A DNA stretch of 39,895 nucleotides from Hyphomicrobiales bacterium (GCA_026989045.1 JALSJY010000241.1:1-39895), one strand, 5' to 3'; shown: positions 27,320-36,577, counted from the first letter of the stretch. The notes: generated by a model from the sequence alone, not told the origin. Program-made: numbers and translations.

Positions 27320-29226
27320 GTGATTTAGAAAAAACAAGAATACCTACTCAAGTAATTCCAGCTCAAGAAATAATTGATGGCGTGTCCACCAATAAGGATT
27401 TATTTAACGGCCCTTATTATGTTGATGGCTGTGATACTATTACAAAATTATTTGCGCTTAGGTGCAAACAGCTTGGTAAAAAAACTGCCCATCGTGAGAA
27501 ACACCTTGGCATTTGGCATGATTATTCATGGCAAGCTTATTTTTCTCACGCCCGCAAAATTGGCCTTGGGCTTTTAACATTAGGCTTAAAGCGAGGCGAC
27601 ACAGTTTCTATCCTTTCAGAAGATAATAAAGAATGGCTTTATTGCGATATGGGTGTGCAGTGCGTTGGGGCAATTACCTCGGGTGTTTACACCACTGATT
27701 CGCCTTCTCAGTTGGCATATTTAATTAATGATTCTGGTTCAAAATTTCTCTTTGTTGAAAATGATGAGATGTTAGACAAATATCTTGAGATTAAAGATGA
27801 AGTGCCGACTTTAGAAAAAATCATTATTTATAATCGAGATGGTTTGCATGATTTTAAAGATAAAAAGGCACTTTTTCTTGATGAGCTTTATGATTTGGGT
27901 GAAAAATATCATCAAACTAATCCAGAAGTCTTTGATGCTGAAATAACTAAATCCACCCCTGATGATGTTGCATTGTTAATCTATACCTCTGGCACAACAG
28001 GTCAGCCAAAGGGGGCAATGTTATCAAATGAAAATATTATTTTTGCGGTGGCATCTTCTCTCCATGTTCTGCCCTATTCAGAAGGGGACAACCAGCTTTG
28101 TTTTCTCCCCCTTTGCCATGTGCTAGAGCGCTCAAGCTCAGTTTATTCACCTATTGCCAACAAGACTATTGTTAATTTTGTTGAAAGCACCGAGACAATA
28201 TTTGATAATTTACAAGAAGTAGCGCCAGATGTTTTCACCGCCGTTCCGCGTGTGTGGGAGAAGATTTTTTCTCGCGTGGCTCTAATGGCACAAGATGGAA
28301 CAGATTTTGGCAAATGGGCTTATAACAAGGCGCTAAAAACAGGCCTGCAACGTGCTGAATATTTGATACAGAGCAAACCAGTTCCATTTTTGATTGAAGC
28401 AAAATATCGTTTTTGGGACTTTTTTGTGTTTACCAATTTACGCCGTATGCTGGGCATGAATAATTTACATCGGGCAATAACTGGTGCTGCGCCAATTTCA
28501 CCCGATTTGCTAAAATATTATCGAGCTATCGGGGTTAATCTAGTTGAAGGGTTGGGGCAGACCGAGGGCGCTGGCATTACCTCAATAAATACTTTAGCAA
28601 AAAATAAAAACGGCACGGTTGGCCCTGCAATCCCTGGTGTGCATATTCGTATTGCAAAAAATGGTGAAATTCAATTTAAGGGAGCAAATGTTTTCCCTGG
28701 ATATTGGCAAGCACCTGACAAAACCAAAGAGACAATGACAAAAGATGGTTATCTAAAAACTGGCGACGTTGGAGTTTTAGATGATGATGGATTTTTAAAA
28801 ATTACAGGCCGCTTAAAAGATATTATTATCACAGCAGGGGGTAAAAATATCACTCCTTCTGAAATTGAAAATAAGTTAAAAGCCAGCGCTTATATTTCTG
28901 ATGCGGTGGTAATTGGTGATAAGCGCAAATATCTCACTTGTTTAGTGATGATAGATCAAGAAAATGTAGAAAAATTTGCACAAGACAAAAAAATACCGTT
29001 TAATGACTTTGCTTCTTTATGTGCGGCCAAAGAAGTGCAAGAGCTTATTGGCTCAACAATTGAGGCTGTTAATCAGGATTTTGCTAGGGTTGAGCAGATA
29101 AAGAATTTTGCGCTTATTGACATAATCTTAACAGCAGAAGATGATGAACTTACAGCTACTATGAAATTAAAGCGATCATTTGTAGAGAAAAAATATAAAC
29201 CACTAATCGATAGCTTATATAAATAA
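27316..29226 (+). CDS. AMP-forming acyl-CoA synthetase (long-chain type) inside the Liv operon
   Basis: An ANL-family ligase of about 636 residues that activates a carboxylic acid to its acyl-CoA through an acyl-AMP. The P-loop-like motif LIYTSGTTGQPKGAM lies near residue 222, the A5 segment is VEGLGQTEGAG, and the hinge/A8 region is KTGDVGVLDDDGFLKITGRLKDIIITAGGKNITPSEIE. The size and the FLPLCHVLERSS segment match the long-chain fatty acid-CoA ligase (FadD15-like) branch. I choose the ATG at 27316 because it forms an ATGA overlap with livF and has AAGGA 10 nt upstream; a TTG at 27310 is also in frame. Its place between livF and the binding-protein gene suggests that it activates the transported acid on entry. 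The substrate is unknown. Confidence 0.9.
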   Translation: MSDLEKTRIPTQVIPAQEIIDGVSTNKDLFNGPYYVDGCDTITKLFALRCKQLGKKTAHREKHLGIWHDYSWQAYFSHARKIGLGLLTLGLKRGDTVSILSEDNKEWLYCDMGVQCVGAITSGVYTTDSPSQLAYLINDSGSKFLFVENDEMLDKYLEIKDEVPTLEKIIIYNRDGLHDFKDKKALFLDELYDLGEKYHQTNPEVFDAEITKSTPDDVALLIYTSGTTGQPKGAMLSNENIIFAVASSLHVLPYSEGDNQLCFLPLCHVLERSSSVYSPIANKTIVNFVESTETIFDNLQEVAPDVFTAVPRVWEKIFSRVALMAQDGTDFGKWAYNKALKTGLQRAEYLIQSKPVPFLIEAKYRFWDFFVFTNLRRMLGMNNLHRAITGAAPISPDLLKYYRAIGVNLVEGLGQTEGAGITSINTLAKNKNGTVGPAIPGVHIRIAKNGEIQFKGANVFPGYWQAPDKTKETMTKDGYLKTGDVGVLDDDGFLKITGRLKDIIITAGGKNITPSEIENKLKASAYISDAVVIGDKRKYLTCLVMIDQENVEKFAQDKKIPFNDFASLCAAKEVQELIGSTIEAVNQDFARVEQIKNFALIDIILTAEDDELTATMKLKRSFVEKKYKPLIDSLYK

Positions 29227-29247
29227 CATTCATAAAGGGAGAAAAAT

Positions 29248-30408
29248 ATGAATATTTTGAAGAAACTTACGGCAGCGCTGGCAATTTCTGCCTCGCTGAT
29301 TGCAGGCGCTTATGCGCAACAAGGGGTAACAGATACAGAAGTCGTCATTGGTTCAAACTCTGATCTATCAGGTATTTTTGCAGCCTTTGGTGCGCCATCG
29401 GTAAAAGCTGCGCAAATGTATTTTGATGAAGTTAACGCCAATGGTGGTGTGCATGGACGGCAAATTAAATTTGTTGTTGAAGATCACGCCTATTCATTGC
29501 CAAAATCGGTTCAAACTGTAAATAAGCTGGTCAATAAAGACAAGATTTTTGCTATGTTCTTGCAAATTGGCACACCAATGAATATTGCCTCTTTCAAATT
29601 GCTTGAGCCTAAGGGAATTCCAAATGTCTTTCCTATGACTATGGCAAGACAATTGGTTGAAGAGCCTATTGCTCTGCGTTTTTCACCAGGTGCATCTTAT
29701 TATAAGCAAATTCAAACTGGCGTTAAATATCTTAACGAAACAAAGGGTGGAAAAAACATTTGCGCTATGTATATTCCAAATGATTTTGGCATGGAGATCA
29801 AAGAAGGCTCTGTTGATATAGCAGCTGAAATGGGTCTAAACTTTGCAGCAGAAACTACTCATAAACCAGATGATGCAGACTTTGTTGGTGCTATTTCTAA
29901 ACTTAAAGAAGCAAATTGTGAAATCATAACAATGGCTCTTGGTGTGCGCCAAACTATTACAGCTTACGGCACAGCTAAAAAGCTTGGCTTCACAAATGCA
30001 AGCTTTATTAGCTCAGCCCCAGGCTTTCACTCAGTTATGGCAAAAGTTCCAGGCGGTGTAACCGAGGGTCTTTATGCAGCGGCTGTTTGGGCTGATATTT
30101 TACCACGTATGGACAACCCAATAGTTGGCCTATGGGCAAAAAGCTATATTGAAGCAACTGGTGAAAAACTACCAGGCACTGGTGCTGTTCTTGGTCGTGC
30201 AGGTGCAGAAACTCTAGTTCGTGGGCTTGAAGCTGCGGGCAAAGATTTAACAGCTGAAAGCTTTAGAAAAGGCCTAGAAAGCCTAAATTATAAAGATGAA
30301 ATTCTTGATGCTCAAATGACACTGTCAGCAACAGATCATGAAGGCATTGATGAGGTTATTGTTTCTGTAATTGAAAATGCTAACTGGAAAGAAGTTTTCC
30401 GCCAATAG
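29248..30408 (+). CDS. LivK-type periplasmic substrate-binding protein
   Basis: The periplasmic receptor of the Liv-type transporter, 386 residues, with a Sec signal peptide (KKLTAALAISASLIAGAYA, then QQG). The mature protein starts with TDTEVVIGSNSDLSGIFAAFG, the usual opening of the Peripla_BP_6 family. Other family segments are VNGGVHGRQIKFVVEDHAY-like text in residues 64-85 and NKDKIFAMFLQIGTPMNIAS. An AAAGGGAG ribosome site precedes the ATG. It is the last gene of the operon, 21 bp after the ligase, and is followed by a strong terminator. The family includes receptors for branched-chain amino acids, amides, aromatic acids and others, so the ligand is open; the ligase next door points to a carboxylic acid. 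Confidence 0.9.
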   Translation: MNILKKLTAALAISASLIAGAYAQQGVTDTEVVIGSNSDLSGIFAAFGAPSVKAAQMYFDEVNANGGVHGRQIKFVVEDHAYSLPKSVQTVNKLVNKDKIFAMFLQIGTPMNIASFKLLEPKGIPNVFPMTMARQLVEEPIALRFSPGASYYKQIQTGVKYLNETKGGKNICAMYIPNDFGMEIKEGSVDIAAEMGLNFAAETTHKPDDADFVGAISKLKEANCEIITMALGVRQTITAYGTAKKLGFTNASFISSAPGFHSVMAKVPGGVTEGLYAAAVWADILPRMDNPIVGLWAKSYIEATGEKLPGTGAVLGRAGAETLVRGLEAAGKDLTAESFRKGLESLNYKDEILDAQMTLSATDHEGIDEVIVSVIENANWKEVFRQ

Positions 30409-30431
30409 TCTTTTAAAATTTAAAATAAAAT

Positions 30432-30465
30432 AAAGGCGCTTCTCGTTAAAGGAAGCGCCTTTTTA
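30432..30465. terminator. bidirectional intrinsic terminator
   Basis: AGGCGCTTC (30434-30442) and GAAGCGCCT (30452-30460) form a perfect 9-bp GC-rich stem, extended by A-T pairs. It is followed by a T run on the plus strand and, after two AT-rich bases, by a T-rich stretch on the minus strand. It lies 25 bp after the binding-protein stop and 23 bp after the stop of the convergent ketoacyl synthase gene, so it can serve both. Confidence 0.92.
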
Positions 30466-30487
30466 TCTATAAGAGAAGCAGCTTTTT

Positions 30488-31612
30488 TTACAGCTTCTTC
30501 ACAATAACATTGCCAACCGAATAGCCTGCGCCAAATGAGCAGATAATTCCAAGTGCGCCTTTTTCTAAATCTTGGCTATATTGTGCAAAGGTAATGATTG
30601 AGCCAGCGGAAGATGTGTTTGCATATTCTTGTAAGATATTTGGTTGCTCATTTGGCTCTGGCACTCTGCCTAAAACCTTGCGTCCAATCATATCATTCAT
30701 TGATTTGTTAGCCTGATGAAGCCAAAGCCTTTTAATGTCAGTAATTGCAATATTTTGCTCTTTTAAATGCTCAACTATTAGGTTTGAAACCATTGGCACT
30801 ACTTCTTTAAAGACTTTTCGACCATTTTGCATAAATTGCATATCACGCTTATCCTCCATTCCATTGGGATAAGAGCGGCGTAAAAAACCAAAATTATTTC
30901 TAATATTATTTGAATATTGTGTAGCGCATTTTGTGGCAATAATTTCAAATTGATTGTCGCCATTTGCAATTTCAGCTTTCTCAATCACAACTGCCGTGCA
31001 GACATCACCAAAGATAAAGTGACAATCTCTATCTCGCCATTCAACATGACCTGAGCAAATTTCAGGATTAAGCATTAAGACAGATTTTGCTGAGCCAGAT
31101 TTAATCATATCGGCAATAACCTGCATGCCAAAAGTAGCCGAAGAGCAGGCAACATTCATATCAAAGCCAAAGCCTTTAATGCCCAAAGTGCTTTGCACCT
31201 CAATTGCAATTGCTGGATAAGCGCGCTCAAAATTTGAAGCTGCAACAATTACGCAATCAATGTCTTTTGCTTGCTTGCCTGCTTTTTTAAGTGCTTTTTT
31301 TGCGGCATTAACGGCCATTTCAGCCATGATGGATAATTCACTATCTTGGCGTTTTTCTAAAATAGGGTGCATAATTTCTGGGTTAAGAATACCAGATTTA
31401 TTCATCACATGGCGGCGCTCAATTCCCGAAGCTTTAAAGATAAATTCTTCACTAGAATATGGCACAGGCTCTCGCTCACCCTTAGCAATCTCTGTTGCAT
31501 ATTTTTCATTTTGTAAATCAGCATAGGCGTTAAATACTTTTACCAACTCCTCATTTGAAATTACTTCCTCAGGGGTGAAAACCCCAACTCCAGAAATTAC
31601 TATTTTTGTCAT
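30488..31612 (-). CDS. beta-ketoacyl-ACP synthase III family protein (long form)
   Basis: A thiolase-fold condensing enzyme, 374 residues, of the FabH-like class. The catalytic triad is intact: Cys156 in NVACSSATF, His299 in LWLHQANKS and Asn332 in YANTSSAGS. It is about 50 residues longer than E. coli FabH; the extra length is mainly an N-terminal insertion (residues 25-60, with EKYATEIAKGEREPVPYSSEEF) before the conserved SGIERRHV. This long form is known in other proteobacteria and may use a different primer or acyl chain. It lies 22 bp downstream of the PPi-type phosphofructokinase gene on the same strand, so the two are likely co-transcribed. Its role in initiation of fatty acid synthesis versus another acyl condensation is not settled by sequence. 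Confidence 0.85.
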   Translation of the reverse strand: MTKIVISGVGVFTPEEVISNEELVKVFNAYADLQNEKYATEIAKGEREPVPYSSEEFIFKASGIERRHVMNKSGILNPEIMHPILEKRQDSELSIMAEMAVNAAKKALKKAGKQAKDIDCVIVAASNFERAYPAIAIEVQSTLGIKGFGFDMNVACSSATFGMQVIADMIKSGSAKSVLMLNPEICSGHVEWRDRDCHFIFGDVCTAVVIEKAEIANGDNQFEIIATKCATQYSNNIRNNFGFLRRSYPNGMEDKRDMQFMQNGRKVFKEVVPMVSNLIVEHLKEQNIAITDIKRLWLHQANKSMNDMIGRKVLGRVPEPNEQPNILQEYANTSSAGSIITFAQYSQDLEKGALGIICSFGAGYSVGNVIVKKL

Positions 31613-31634
31613 TAAATATACCTTTGTAATAAAT

Positions 31635-32891
31635 TTAGACTAAAAACTCTTTAAGCTGTCGAGCAACTAGTTGATTTTTTAGCGTTACATAATCTGGAAG
31701 GCCATTTTTATATGGCGGATAATCTTCACCTAATATCAACGGCTCTAAATATTGCCGACAAGCGGGAGTGATTGAAAATCCATCATCAGAAATAAATTCC
31801 CTTGGCATGAATTTTTCAACATTTGCTACCTCGCTAAGCGGCGCTTTGCCAATTTCCCACTGATATGGATTATTAGAAATTCGCTTAATGGTTGTCATTA
31901 TTGAACTTTCCCCCTTAAGCGCCATTTCTACTGCCGACTTGCCCACAGCATAGGCCTGCTCAACATCGGTTTTTGAAGCTATGTGGCGTGCCGCCCTCTG
32001 TAAATAATCAGCTACCGCCCAATGAAATTTATAGCCCAAAGCATCTTTTATCATATTTGCAACAACTGGTGCCGCGCCGCCTAATTGGGCGTGACCAAAG
32101 GCGTCACGAGTTCCTTGTTCGGCTAAAAACTTACCATCTTCATATTGCGCACCTTCTGATACAATAATGGTGCAATAGCCATGGCTTTTTACTTTCTTAT
32201 CGACTAGCGCCAAAAATTTCTTTTGGTCAAATTTAACTTCAGGAAATAAAATAACCACAGGAATATTATTTTTTTCATCTGCCGCCAGCGCGCCCGCCGC
32301 TGCTATCCAGCCAGCATGCCGCCCCATAACTTCAAGCACAAAAACCTTGGTAGAAGTTTTTGCCATTGAGGCAACGTCAAAGCTAGCTTCACGGGTTGAA
32401 ATGGCTACATATTTTGCAACTGATCCAAATCCAGGGCAGTTATCGGTTATAGGTAAATCATTATCAACGGTTTTTGGTACATGAATTGCCTGAACTGGAA
32501 AACCAAGATTTTTAGATATTTGTGAAACCTTATAACAAGTATCAGCACTATCCCCGCCACCATTATAAAAGAAATAACCAATGTTATGAGCCTTAAACAC
32601 TTCAATCAGACGCTCATATTCAACCCTGTTCTCATCTATCCCCTTAAGCTTAAAACGACATGAGCCAAAAGCACCAGATGGAGTATAACGAAGCGCGGCA
32701 ATATCTTTATCGCTCTCAAGGCTTGTATCAATCAAATCTTCTTGCAAGGCGCCAATAATACCATTTTTTCCAGCAAAAACATTACCAATTTTGTCACTAT
32801 ATTTGCGAGCGGTTTCAATTACTCCACAAGCAGAAGCGTTAATAACAGATGTTACACCGCCCGATTGGGCATAAAAAGCATTTTTTAGCAT
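31635..32891 (-). CDS. 6-phosphofructokinase, probably pyrophosphate-dependent
   Basis: A phosphofructokinase-family enzyme of 418 residues that interconverts fructose-6-phosphate and fructose-1,6-bisphosphate. Two positions indicate PPi rather than ATP as phosphoryl donor: Asp114 in GGGDSADT, where ATP enzymes have Gly, and Lys140 in PKTVDND, where ATP enzymes have Gly. The third residue of the GGGDS motif is Gly instead of the usual Asp or Asn, a mild oddity. Other family landmarks are the N-terminal AQSGGVTSVINAS, EVMGRHAGWIAAAGAL and IVSEGAQ. The PPi reaction is reversible and can serve both glycolysis and gluconeogenesis. It is divergent from gap-fba-rpe, separated by 165 bp, and precedes the ketoacyl synthase gene. 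Confidence 0.9.
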   Translation of the reverse strand: MLKNAFYAQSGGVTSVINASACGVIETARKYSDKIGNVFAGKNGIIGALQEDLIDTSLESDKDIAALRYTPSGAFGSCRFKLKGIDENRVEYERLIEVFKAHNIGYFFYNGGGDSADTCYKVSQISKNLGFPVQAIHVPKTVDNDLPITDNCPGFGSVAKYVAISTREASFDVASMAKTSTKVFVLEVMGRHAGWIAAAGALAADEKNNIPVVILFPEVKFDQKKFLALVDKKVKSHGYCTIIVSEGAQYEDGKFLAEQGTRDAFGHAQLGGAAPVVANMIKDALGYKFHWAVADYLQRAARHIASKTDVEQAYAVGKSAVEMALKGESSIMTTIKRISNNPYQWEIGKAPLSEVANVEKFMPREFISDDGFSITPACRQYLEPLILGEDYPPYKNGLPDYVTLKNQLVARQLKEFLV

Positions 32892-32930
32892 TTAAAATTT
32901 CCTATTTTGTCTGACTTTGACCCATTTAAC

Positions 32931-32960
32931 AAAAACACTCAAGAAATATGAGTGGTTTTT
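32931..32960. terminator. terminator-like hairpin in the PFK/gap divergent region
   Basis: CACTCA (32936-32941) and TGAGTG (32949-32954) form a perfect 6-bp stem with a 7-nt loop. It is flanked by AAAAA on the left and G-TTTTT on the right, so it looks like a weak bidirectional terminator. It lies in the leader of both divergent genes rather than after a gene. It could insulate the two transcription units or act as an attenuator. No ligand-binding aptamer was recognised. Confidence 0.4.
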
Positions 32961-33056
32961 GTAGTTTTTATCATTATACTTAAATCTGGTGCTGGACGTG
33001 AGCGAAAAAGCCCCATAAATAGAATAAGTTTTTATTGACCTTAATGGAGAAATATC

Positions 33057-34064
33057 ATGGCAATTCGAGTAGCAATCAATGGTTTTGGACGCATTGGACG
33101 TTTAGTCCTTCGCTCTTATATGGAGGCAGGGCGCAAAGATATAGATTTTGTAGCAATCAATGACCTTGGCTCAACTCAAGATAATGCACATTTGCTAAAA
33201 TATGACAGTGTGCATGGTCGCTATCCTGGTGAAATCACTGCAACCGATGATAGCATCACAGTTGATGGTGACACAATGAAAGTTCTTAGTGAGCGTGACC
33301 CTTCAAAACTGCCTTGGAAAGAATTAGATATTGATATTGTGTTTGAATGCACAGGGATTTTCAACGCAAAAGAAAAAGCTATGGTGCATATTAACACTGG
33401 TGCTAAACGTGTTCTTGTTTCTGCTCCTTCAGCTGGCGCAGATAATACAATTGTTTATGGTGTAAATGATGATACTCTTTCATCTAGCGATATTATTGTT
33501 TCAAACGCTTCATGCACCACAAATTGCCTCTCACCTGTTGCATCAGTGCTAAATGATAGCGTTGGTATTGTGCAAGGATTTATGACTACTATTCACTCTT
33601 ATACTGGCGATCAACCAACTGTTGACACTTTGCATAGTGATTTATTTCGTGCTCGTGCAGCAGCAGTTAACATGATACCAACCTCAACGGGTGCAGCAAA
33701 AGCTGTTGGCTTGGTTTTGCCTAAACTTGCTGGCAAGCTAGATGGCGTGTCTATTCGTGTTCCAACCCCAAATGTTTCACTAATTGATTTAACCTTTAAT
33801 GCTGGTAGAGCAACTTCAATTGAAGAAATTAACGAGTTGATGAAAACAGCTAGTGAGGGCAAGCTAAAAGGCATACTTGGTTATAACGATGAAAAGCTTG
33901 TTTCAAGCGATTATAATCACTCACCGCTTAGCTCAACATTTGATGCAACTGGCACCAAGGTTATTGATGGCACGCTGGTTCGTGTTGTAGCATGGTATGA
34001 TAATGAGTGGGGCTTCTCAAATCGCATGAGCGACACTGCAATTAAAATTGGCAAACTTATTTAA
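33057..34064 (+). CDS. gap: glyceraldehyde-3-phosphate dehydrogenase, type I
   Basis: A cytoplasmic glycolytic/gluconeogenic dehydrogenase, 335 residues. The N-terminal NAD-binding motif is AINGFGRIGRLVLR. The catalytic Cys153 lies in SNASCTTNCLSP, with the partner His in TTIHSYTGDQ about 27 residues later. The C-terminal YDNEWGFSNRMSDTA is typical of the family. The cofactor-deciding position reads AINDLG with Asp36 conserved, which suggests NAD preference. GGAG a few bases before the ATG is the ribosome site. It is the first gene of a gap-fba-rpe cluster, 15 bp before fba. No pgk or tkt gene is present in the cluster within this window. Confidence 0.97.
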   Translation: MAIRVAINGFGRIGRLVLRSYMEAGRKDIDFVAINDLGSTQDNAHLLKYDSVHGRYPGEITATDDSITVDGDTMKVLSERDPSKLPWKELDIDIVFECTGIFNAKEKAMVHINTGAKRVLVSAPSAGADNTIVYGVNDDTLSSSDIIVSNASCTTNCLSPVASVLNDSVGIVQGFMTTIHSYTGDQPTVDTLHSDLFRARAAAVNMIPTSTGAAKAVGLVLPKLAGKLDGVSIRVPTPNVSLIDLTFNAGRATSIEEINELMKTASEGKLKGILGYNDEKLVSSDYNHSPLSSTFDATGTKVIDGTLVRVVAWYDNEWGFSNRMSDTAIKIGKLI

Positions 34065-34079
34065 AAGTTAGGACGTAAA

Positions 34080-35144
34080 ATGGCACGTATTTCTTTAAGA
34101 CAATTACTCGATCATGCCGCCGAAAACGACTATGGCATGCCAGCGTTTAACATCAATAATATGGAGCAGGTTATTGCGGTTATGGACGCGGCAAGCCAAA
34201 CTGGCTCTCCTGCTATTATGCAAGCCTCACGTGGTGCAAGAAAATACGCCAACGACCTTATGCTAGAGGCTATGGTATCAGCAGCTGAGAAAATCTATCC
34301 GCATATTCCAATTTGCCTGCATTTGGATCATGGTAATGAAGCAGCAACTTGTGTTAGTGCTATTCAGCATAGTTTTTCTTCTGTGATGATGGACGGCTCG
34401 CTTGAAGCCGATGGAAAAACTCCAGCCTCTTATGAATATAATATGGGTGTTACCAAACAAGTTACCGACATTGCCCACATGGTTGGTGTTTCTGTTGAGG
34501 GTGAATTAGGTGTGCTTGGAAGCCTTGAAACTGGCGAGGGTGAAAAAGAAGACGGGCATGGATTTGAAGGAAAGCTTGATAAAGACATGCTTTTGACAGA
34601 CCCAGACCAAGCCGTTGATTTTGTTAAACAAACTAAATGTGATGCCTTAGCAATTGCTATGGGAACTTCTCACGGTGCATATAAATTCACCCGCAAACCA
34701 ACGGGTGATATTTTGGCAATGGACGTAGTTGAAAAAATTCATGCCAAATTACCAAATACCCATCTAGTTATGCATGGCTCAAGTTCTGTGCCGCAAGATC
34801 TGCTTGAAATTATCAATGAGCATGGCGGAGCAATACCTGAAACCTATGGCGTGCCAGTAGAAGAAATTCTCAAGGGCATTAAACATGGTGTTCGCAAAGT
34901 TAATATTGATACAGATCTCCGCCTTGCGGCAACTGGGCAAATTCGTACAGTTCTGGACGAAAATAAGGCCGTGTTTGATCCACGAGCTTATTTAAAACCT
35001 GCACGTGAAGCGATGCAAAAACTATGTGCAGCGCGTTATGAAATGTTCGGCTCAGCTGGCATGGCACAAAAAATTACACCAATTTCTTTGAGTGACATGG
35101 CAAAACGCTATTCATCTGGTGAGCTTGACCCAAAGATATCTTAA
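34080..35144 (+). CDS. fba: fructose-bisphosphate aldolase, class II (CbbA-like)
   Basis: A zinc-dependent aldolase of 354 residues, joining dihydroxyacetone phosphate and glyceraldehyde-3-phosphate. Recognisable segments are the N-terminal [27 protein letters not shown], the metal-ligand region [28 protein letters not shown], the loop [23 protein letters not shown], then [20 protein letters not shown] and [11 protein letters not shown]. This is the type found in alphaproteobacteria and in Calvin-cycle clusters, where it can also act on sedoheptulose-1,7-bisphosphate. It directly follows gap (15 bp) and precedes rpe (24 bp). No rubisco or phosphoribulokinase gene is present in this window, so a Calvin role is not supported here. 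Confidence 0.96.
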   Translation: MARISLRQLLDHAAENDYGMPAFNINNMEQVIAVMDAASQTGSPAIMQASRGARKYANDLMLEAMVSAAEKIYPHIPICLHLDHGNEAATCVSAIQHSFSSVMMDGSLEADGKTPASYEYNMGVTKQVTDIAHMVGVSVEGELGVLGSLETGEGEKEDGHGFEGKLDKDMLLTDPDQAVDFVKQTKCDALAIAMGTSHGAYKFTRKPTGDILAMDVVEKIHAKLPNTHLVMHGSSSVPQDLLEIINEHGGAIPETYGVPVEEILKGIKHGVRKVNIDTDLRLAATGQIRTVLDENKAVFDPRAYLKPAREAMQKLCAARYEMFGSAGMAQKITPISLSDMAKRYSSGELDPKIS

Positions 35145-35168
35145 TGGAATTTCTTAAAGGAAATTATT

Positions 35169-35840
35169 TTGACTAAAAGAGAAATCCTAATCGCTCCATC
35201 TATTCTTTCTGCTGATTTTGCAAAATTGGGAGAAGAGGTTCGCGCCATTGATAAGGCAGGGTGCGATTGGGTTCATATTGATGTGATGGACGGGCATTTT
35301 GTGCCAAATATTACCATTGGTCCAGACGTAGTTAAAGCGCTTCGCCCTCATAGCAAAAAAATCTTTGATACGCATTTAATGATTGAAAATCATGATAAAT
35401 ATATCGAAGATTTTGCCAAGGCTGGCTCTGATTATATTTCTGTACATGCAGAGGCAAGCACGCATCTTGATCGCTCCATTCAATTGATAAAATCATTTGA
35501 TGTAAAAGCAGGCGTGGCGCTAAACCCGCATACACCGCTAAACGTGCTTGATTATATATTAGATAAAATTGATCTGGTTATTATCATGTCGGTAAATCCA
35601 GGTTTTGGTGGGCAGAGCTTTATACCACAAACTTTGCAAAAATTACGTGATTTAACCGCCATGATTGGTGAGCGTGATGTTAGAATTGAGGTAGATGGTG
35701 GGGTAAACTCGCTAAATGCCAGTGAAATTGTAAGTGCCGGGGCAGATGTTTTGGTTGCAGGTTCGGCTACATTTAAGGGTGGTAGATATAAAGAAAATAT
35801 CGCCGCTATCCGTGCTGCAGCAAATCTTGGTTTTGCTTAG
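35169..35840 (+). CDS. rpe: ribulose-phosphate 3-epimerase
   Basis: A TIM-barrel enzyme of the pentose phosphate pathway, 223 residues, that interconverts ribulose-5-phosphate and xylulose-5-phosphate. Motifs are [34 protein letters not shown] with the metal and catalytic residues, [24 protein letters not shown] and [11 protein letters not shown]. The start is TTG at 35169; an AAAGGA ribosome site ends 7 nt upstream and no ATG is available before the conserved APSILSADF segment. Start codon usage and the 24-bp gap suggest translation after fba in the same message. It is of normal length with all key residues. Confidence 0.95.
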   Translation: MTKREILIAPSILSADFAKLGEEVRAIDKAGCDWVHIDVMDGHFVPNITIGPDVVKALRPHSKKIFDTHLMIENHDKYIEDFAKAGSDYISVHAEASTHLDRSIQLIKSFDVKAGVALNPHTPLNVLDYILDKIDLVIIMSVNPGFGGQSFIPQTLQKLRDLTAMIGERDVRIEVDGGVNSLNASEIVSAGADVLVAGSATFKGGRYKENIAAIRAAANLGFA

Positions 35841-35893
35841 CAAGCTTTGGCTTTGGTTAGAAAATTTTGGTTTTAATAAAATAAGCATTTAAA

Positions 35894-36094
35894 ATGGACG
35901 TTGATGAAAATAACATAAAAGTTAAAAAGCCAATTTCTGATAATGCCAAAAGAGCATTAGCAGAAGCAAAGAAACGTCATGATGCCAAGCTAGCTAAAAA
36001 TGCAAAACTAGCAAAAGAAATAAATGGAAGAAAAGGGCTTGAGCCAACCCGCTATGGTGATTGGGAAGTGAAGGGCATTAGCTCAGATTTTTAA
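35894..36094 (+). CDS. DUF1674 / SdhAF4-type succinate dehydrogenase assembly factor
   Basis: A 66-residue protein with a charged, Lys/Ala-rich helix (residues 15-48) and the diagnostic C-terminus GLEPTRYGDWEVKGISSDF. This end defines DUF1674, the bacterial counterpart of the mitochondrial factor SDHAF4. That factor binds flavinylated SdhA and protects it until it joins the complex. In many alphaproteobacteria this small gene stands alone, away from sdh, as here. It lies 53 bp after rpe on the same strand and may be read from the same message. A weak AT-rich region follows with no clear terminator. Confidence 0.88.
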   Translation: MDVDENNIKVKKPISDNAKRALAEAKKRHDAKLAKNAKLAKEINGRKGLEPTRYGDWEVKGISSDF

Positions 36095-36577
36095 TCTTTT
36101 TTACAGCAGCTCTTGCTTATCTAAAATTATACTAAGACAACTATATTATCATTTGGATAAAAAATTAACTATTATCTCTAAATTATTGAGGTTGCCGATG
36201 GTTAAAACATGTGATCCAGCAAAAACGAGCGAGCGCTCTCATTGACTATTTGTAATATCTGCCCAGAAATAGGATTTCTTGCTATTTGTGTAACAAGCGC
36301 AACATTTTTATGTGCTGTAGCTAGGAATAAAGTTATAAAATTGAAATACAAAGCCAACATTATCATGCAGCTAATTAGTTTTAACCTTCTCATTAAGGGA
36401 GGTTAGCTCTTTATCCAAAACCAAACCTTACCTGAACTGGCACTATCCAGCCCACCAATAATATCAAGCAAATTGAATTTGATAATGATTACAAGATGTT
36501 ATTGTGCAAACATTCTATTATATATGTTTGGTTTTGTTCTCGCTAAAAAATAGCGAGAACTTGATGATTTATAATAA
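36095..36577. other. 483-bp gene-poor region
   Basis: The region lies between the convergent SdhAF4-type and outer-membrane protein genes. A 63-codon minus-strand frame (36202-36393) has one hydrophobic segment but no ribosome site and no recognised homology, so it is not called. A perfect hairpin lies at 36536-36560. Otherwise I see no RNA gene, repeat or promoter. Confidence 0.45.
36536..36560. other. perfect hairpin after the outer-membrane protein gene
   Basis: GTTCTCGCTA and TAGCGAGAAC pair over 10 bp around an AAAAA loop (TTTTT on the minus strand). It lies 17 bp after the stop of the minus-strand beta-barrel gene. Neither strand has a T run after the stem, so it is not a standard intrinsic terminator. 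It could block 3' exonuclease decay of the message or be a rho-linked end. Confidence 0.6.

Noticed and set aside
33057-35840. Calvin-cycle operon suggested by CbbA-like aldolase, gap and rpe
   Set aside because: No rubisco, phosphoribulokinase or CbbR is present in the window, and the three genes are equally explained by glycolysis and the pentose phosphate pathway.
36202-36393. 63-codon minus-strand frame with one hydrophobic segment
   Set aside because: No Shine-Dalgarno sequence before the ATG, no homology that I recognise, and it lies in a low-complexity AT-rich gap.
36536-36560. Intrinsic terminator after the outer-membrane protein gene
   Set aside because: The stem is perfect, but neither strand has a T run following it, so I list it only as a hairpin.
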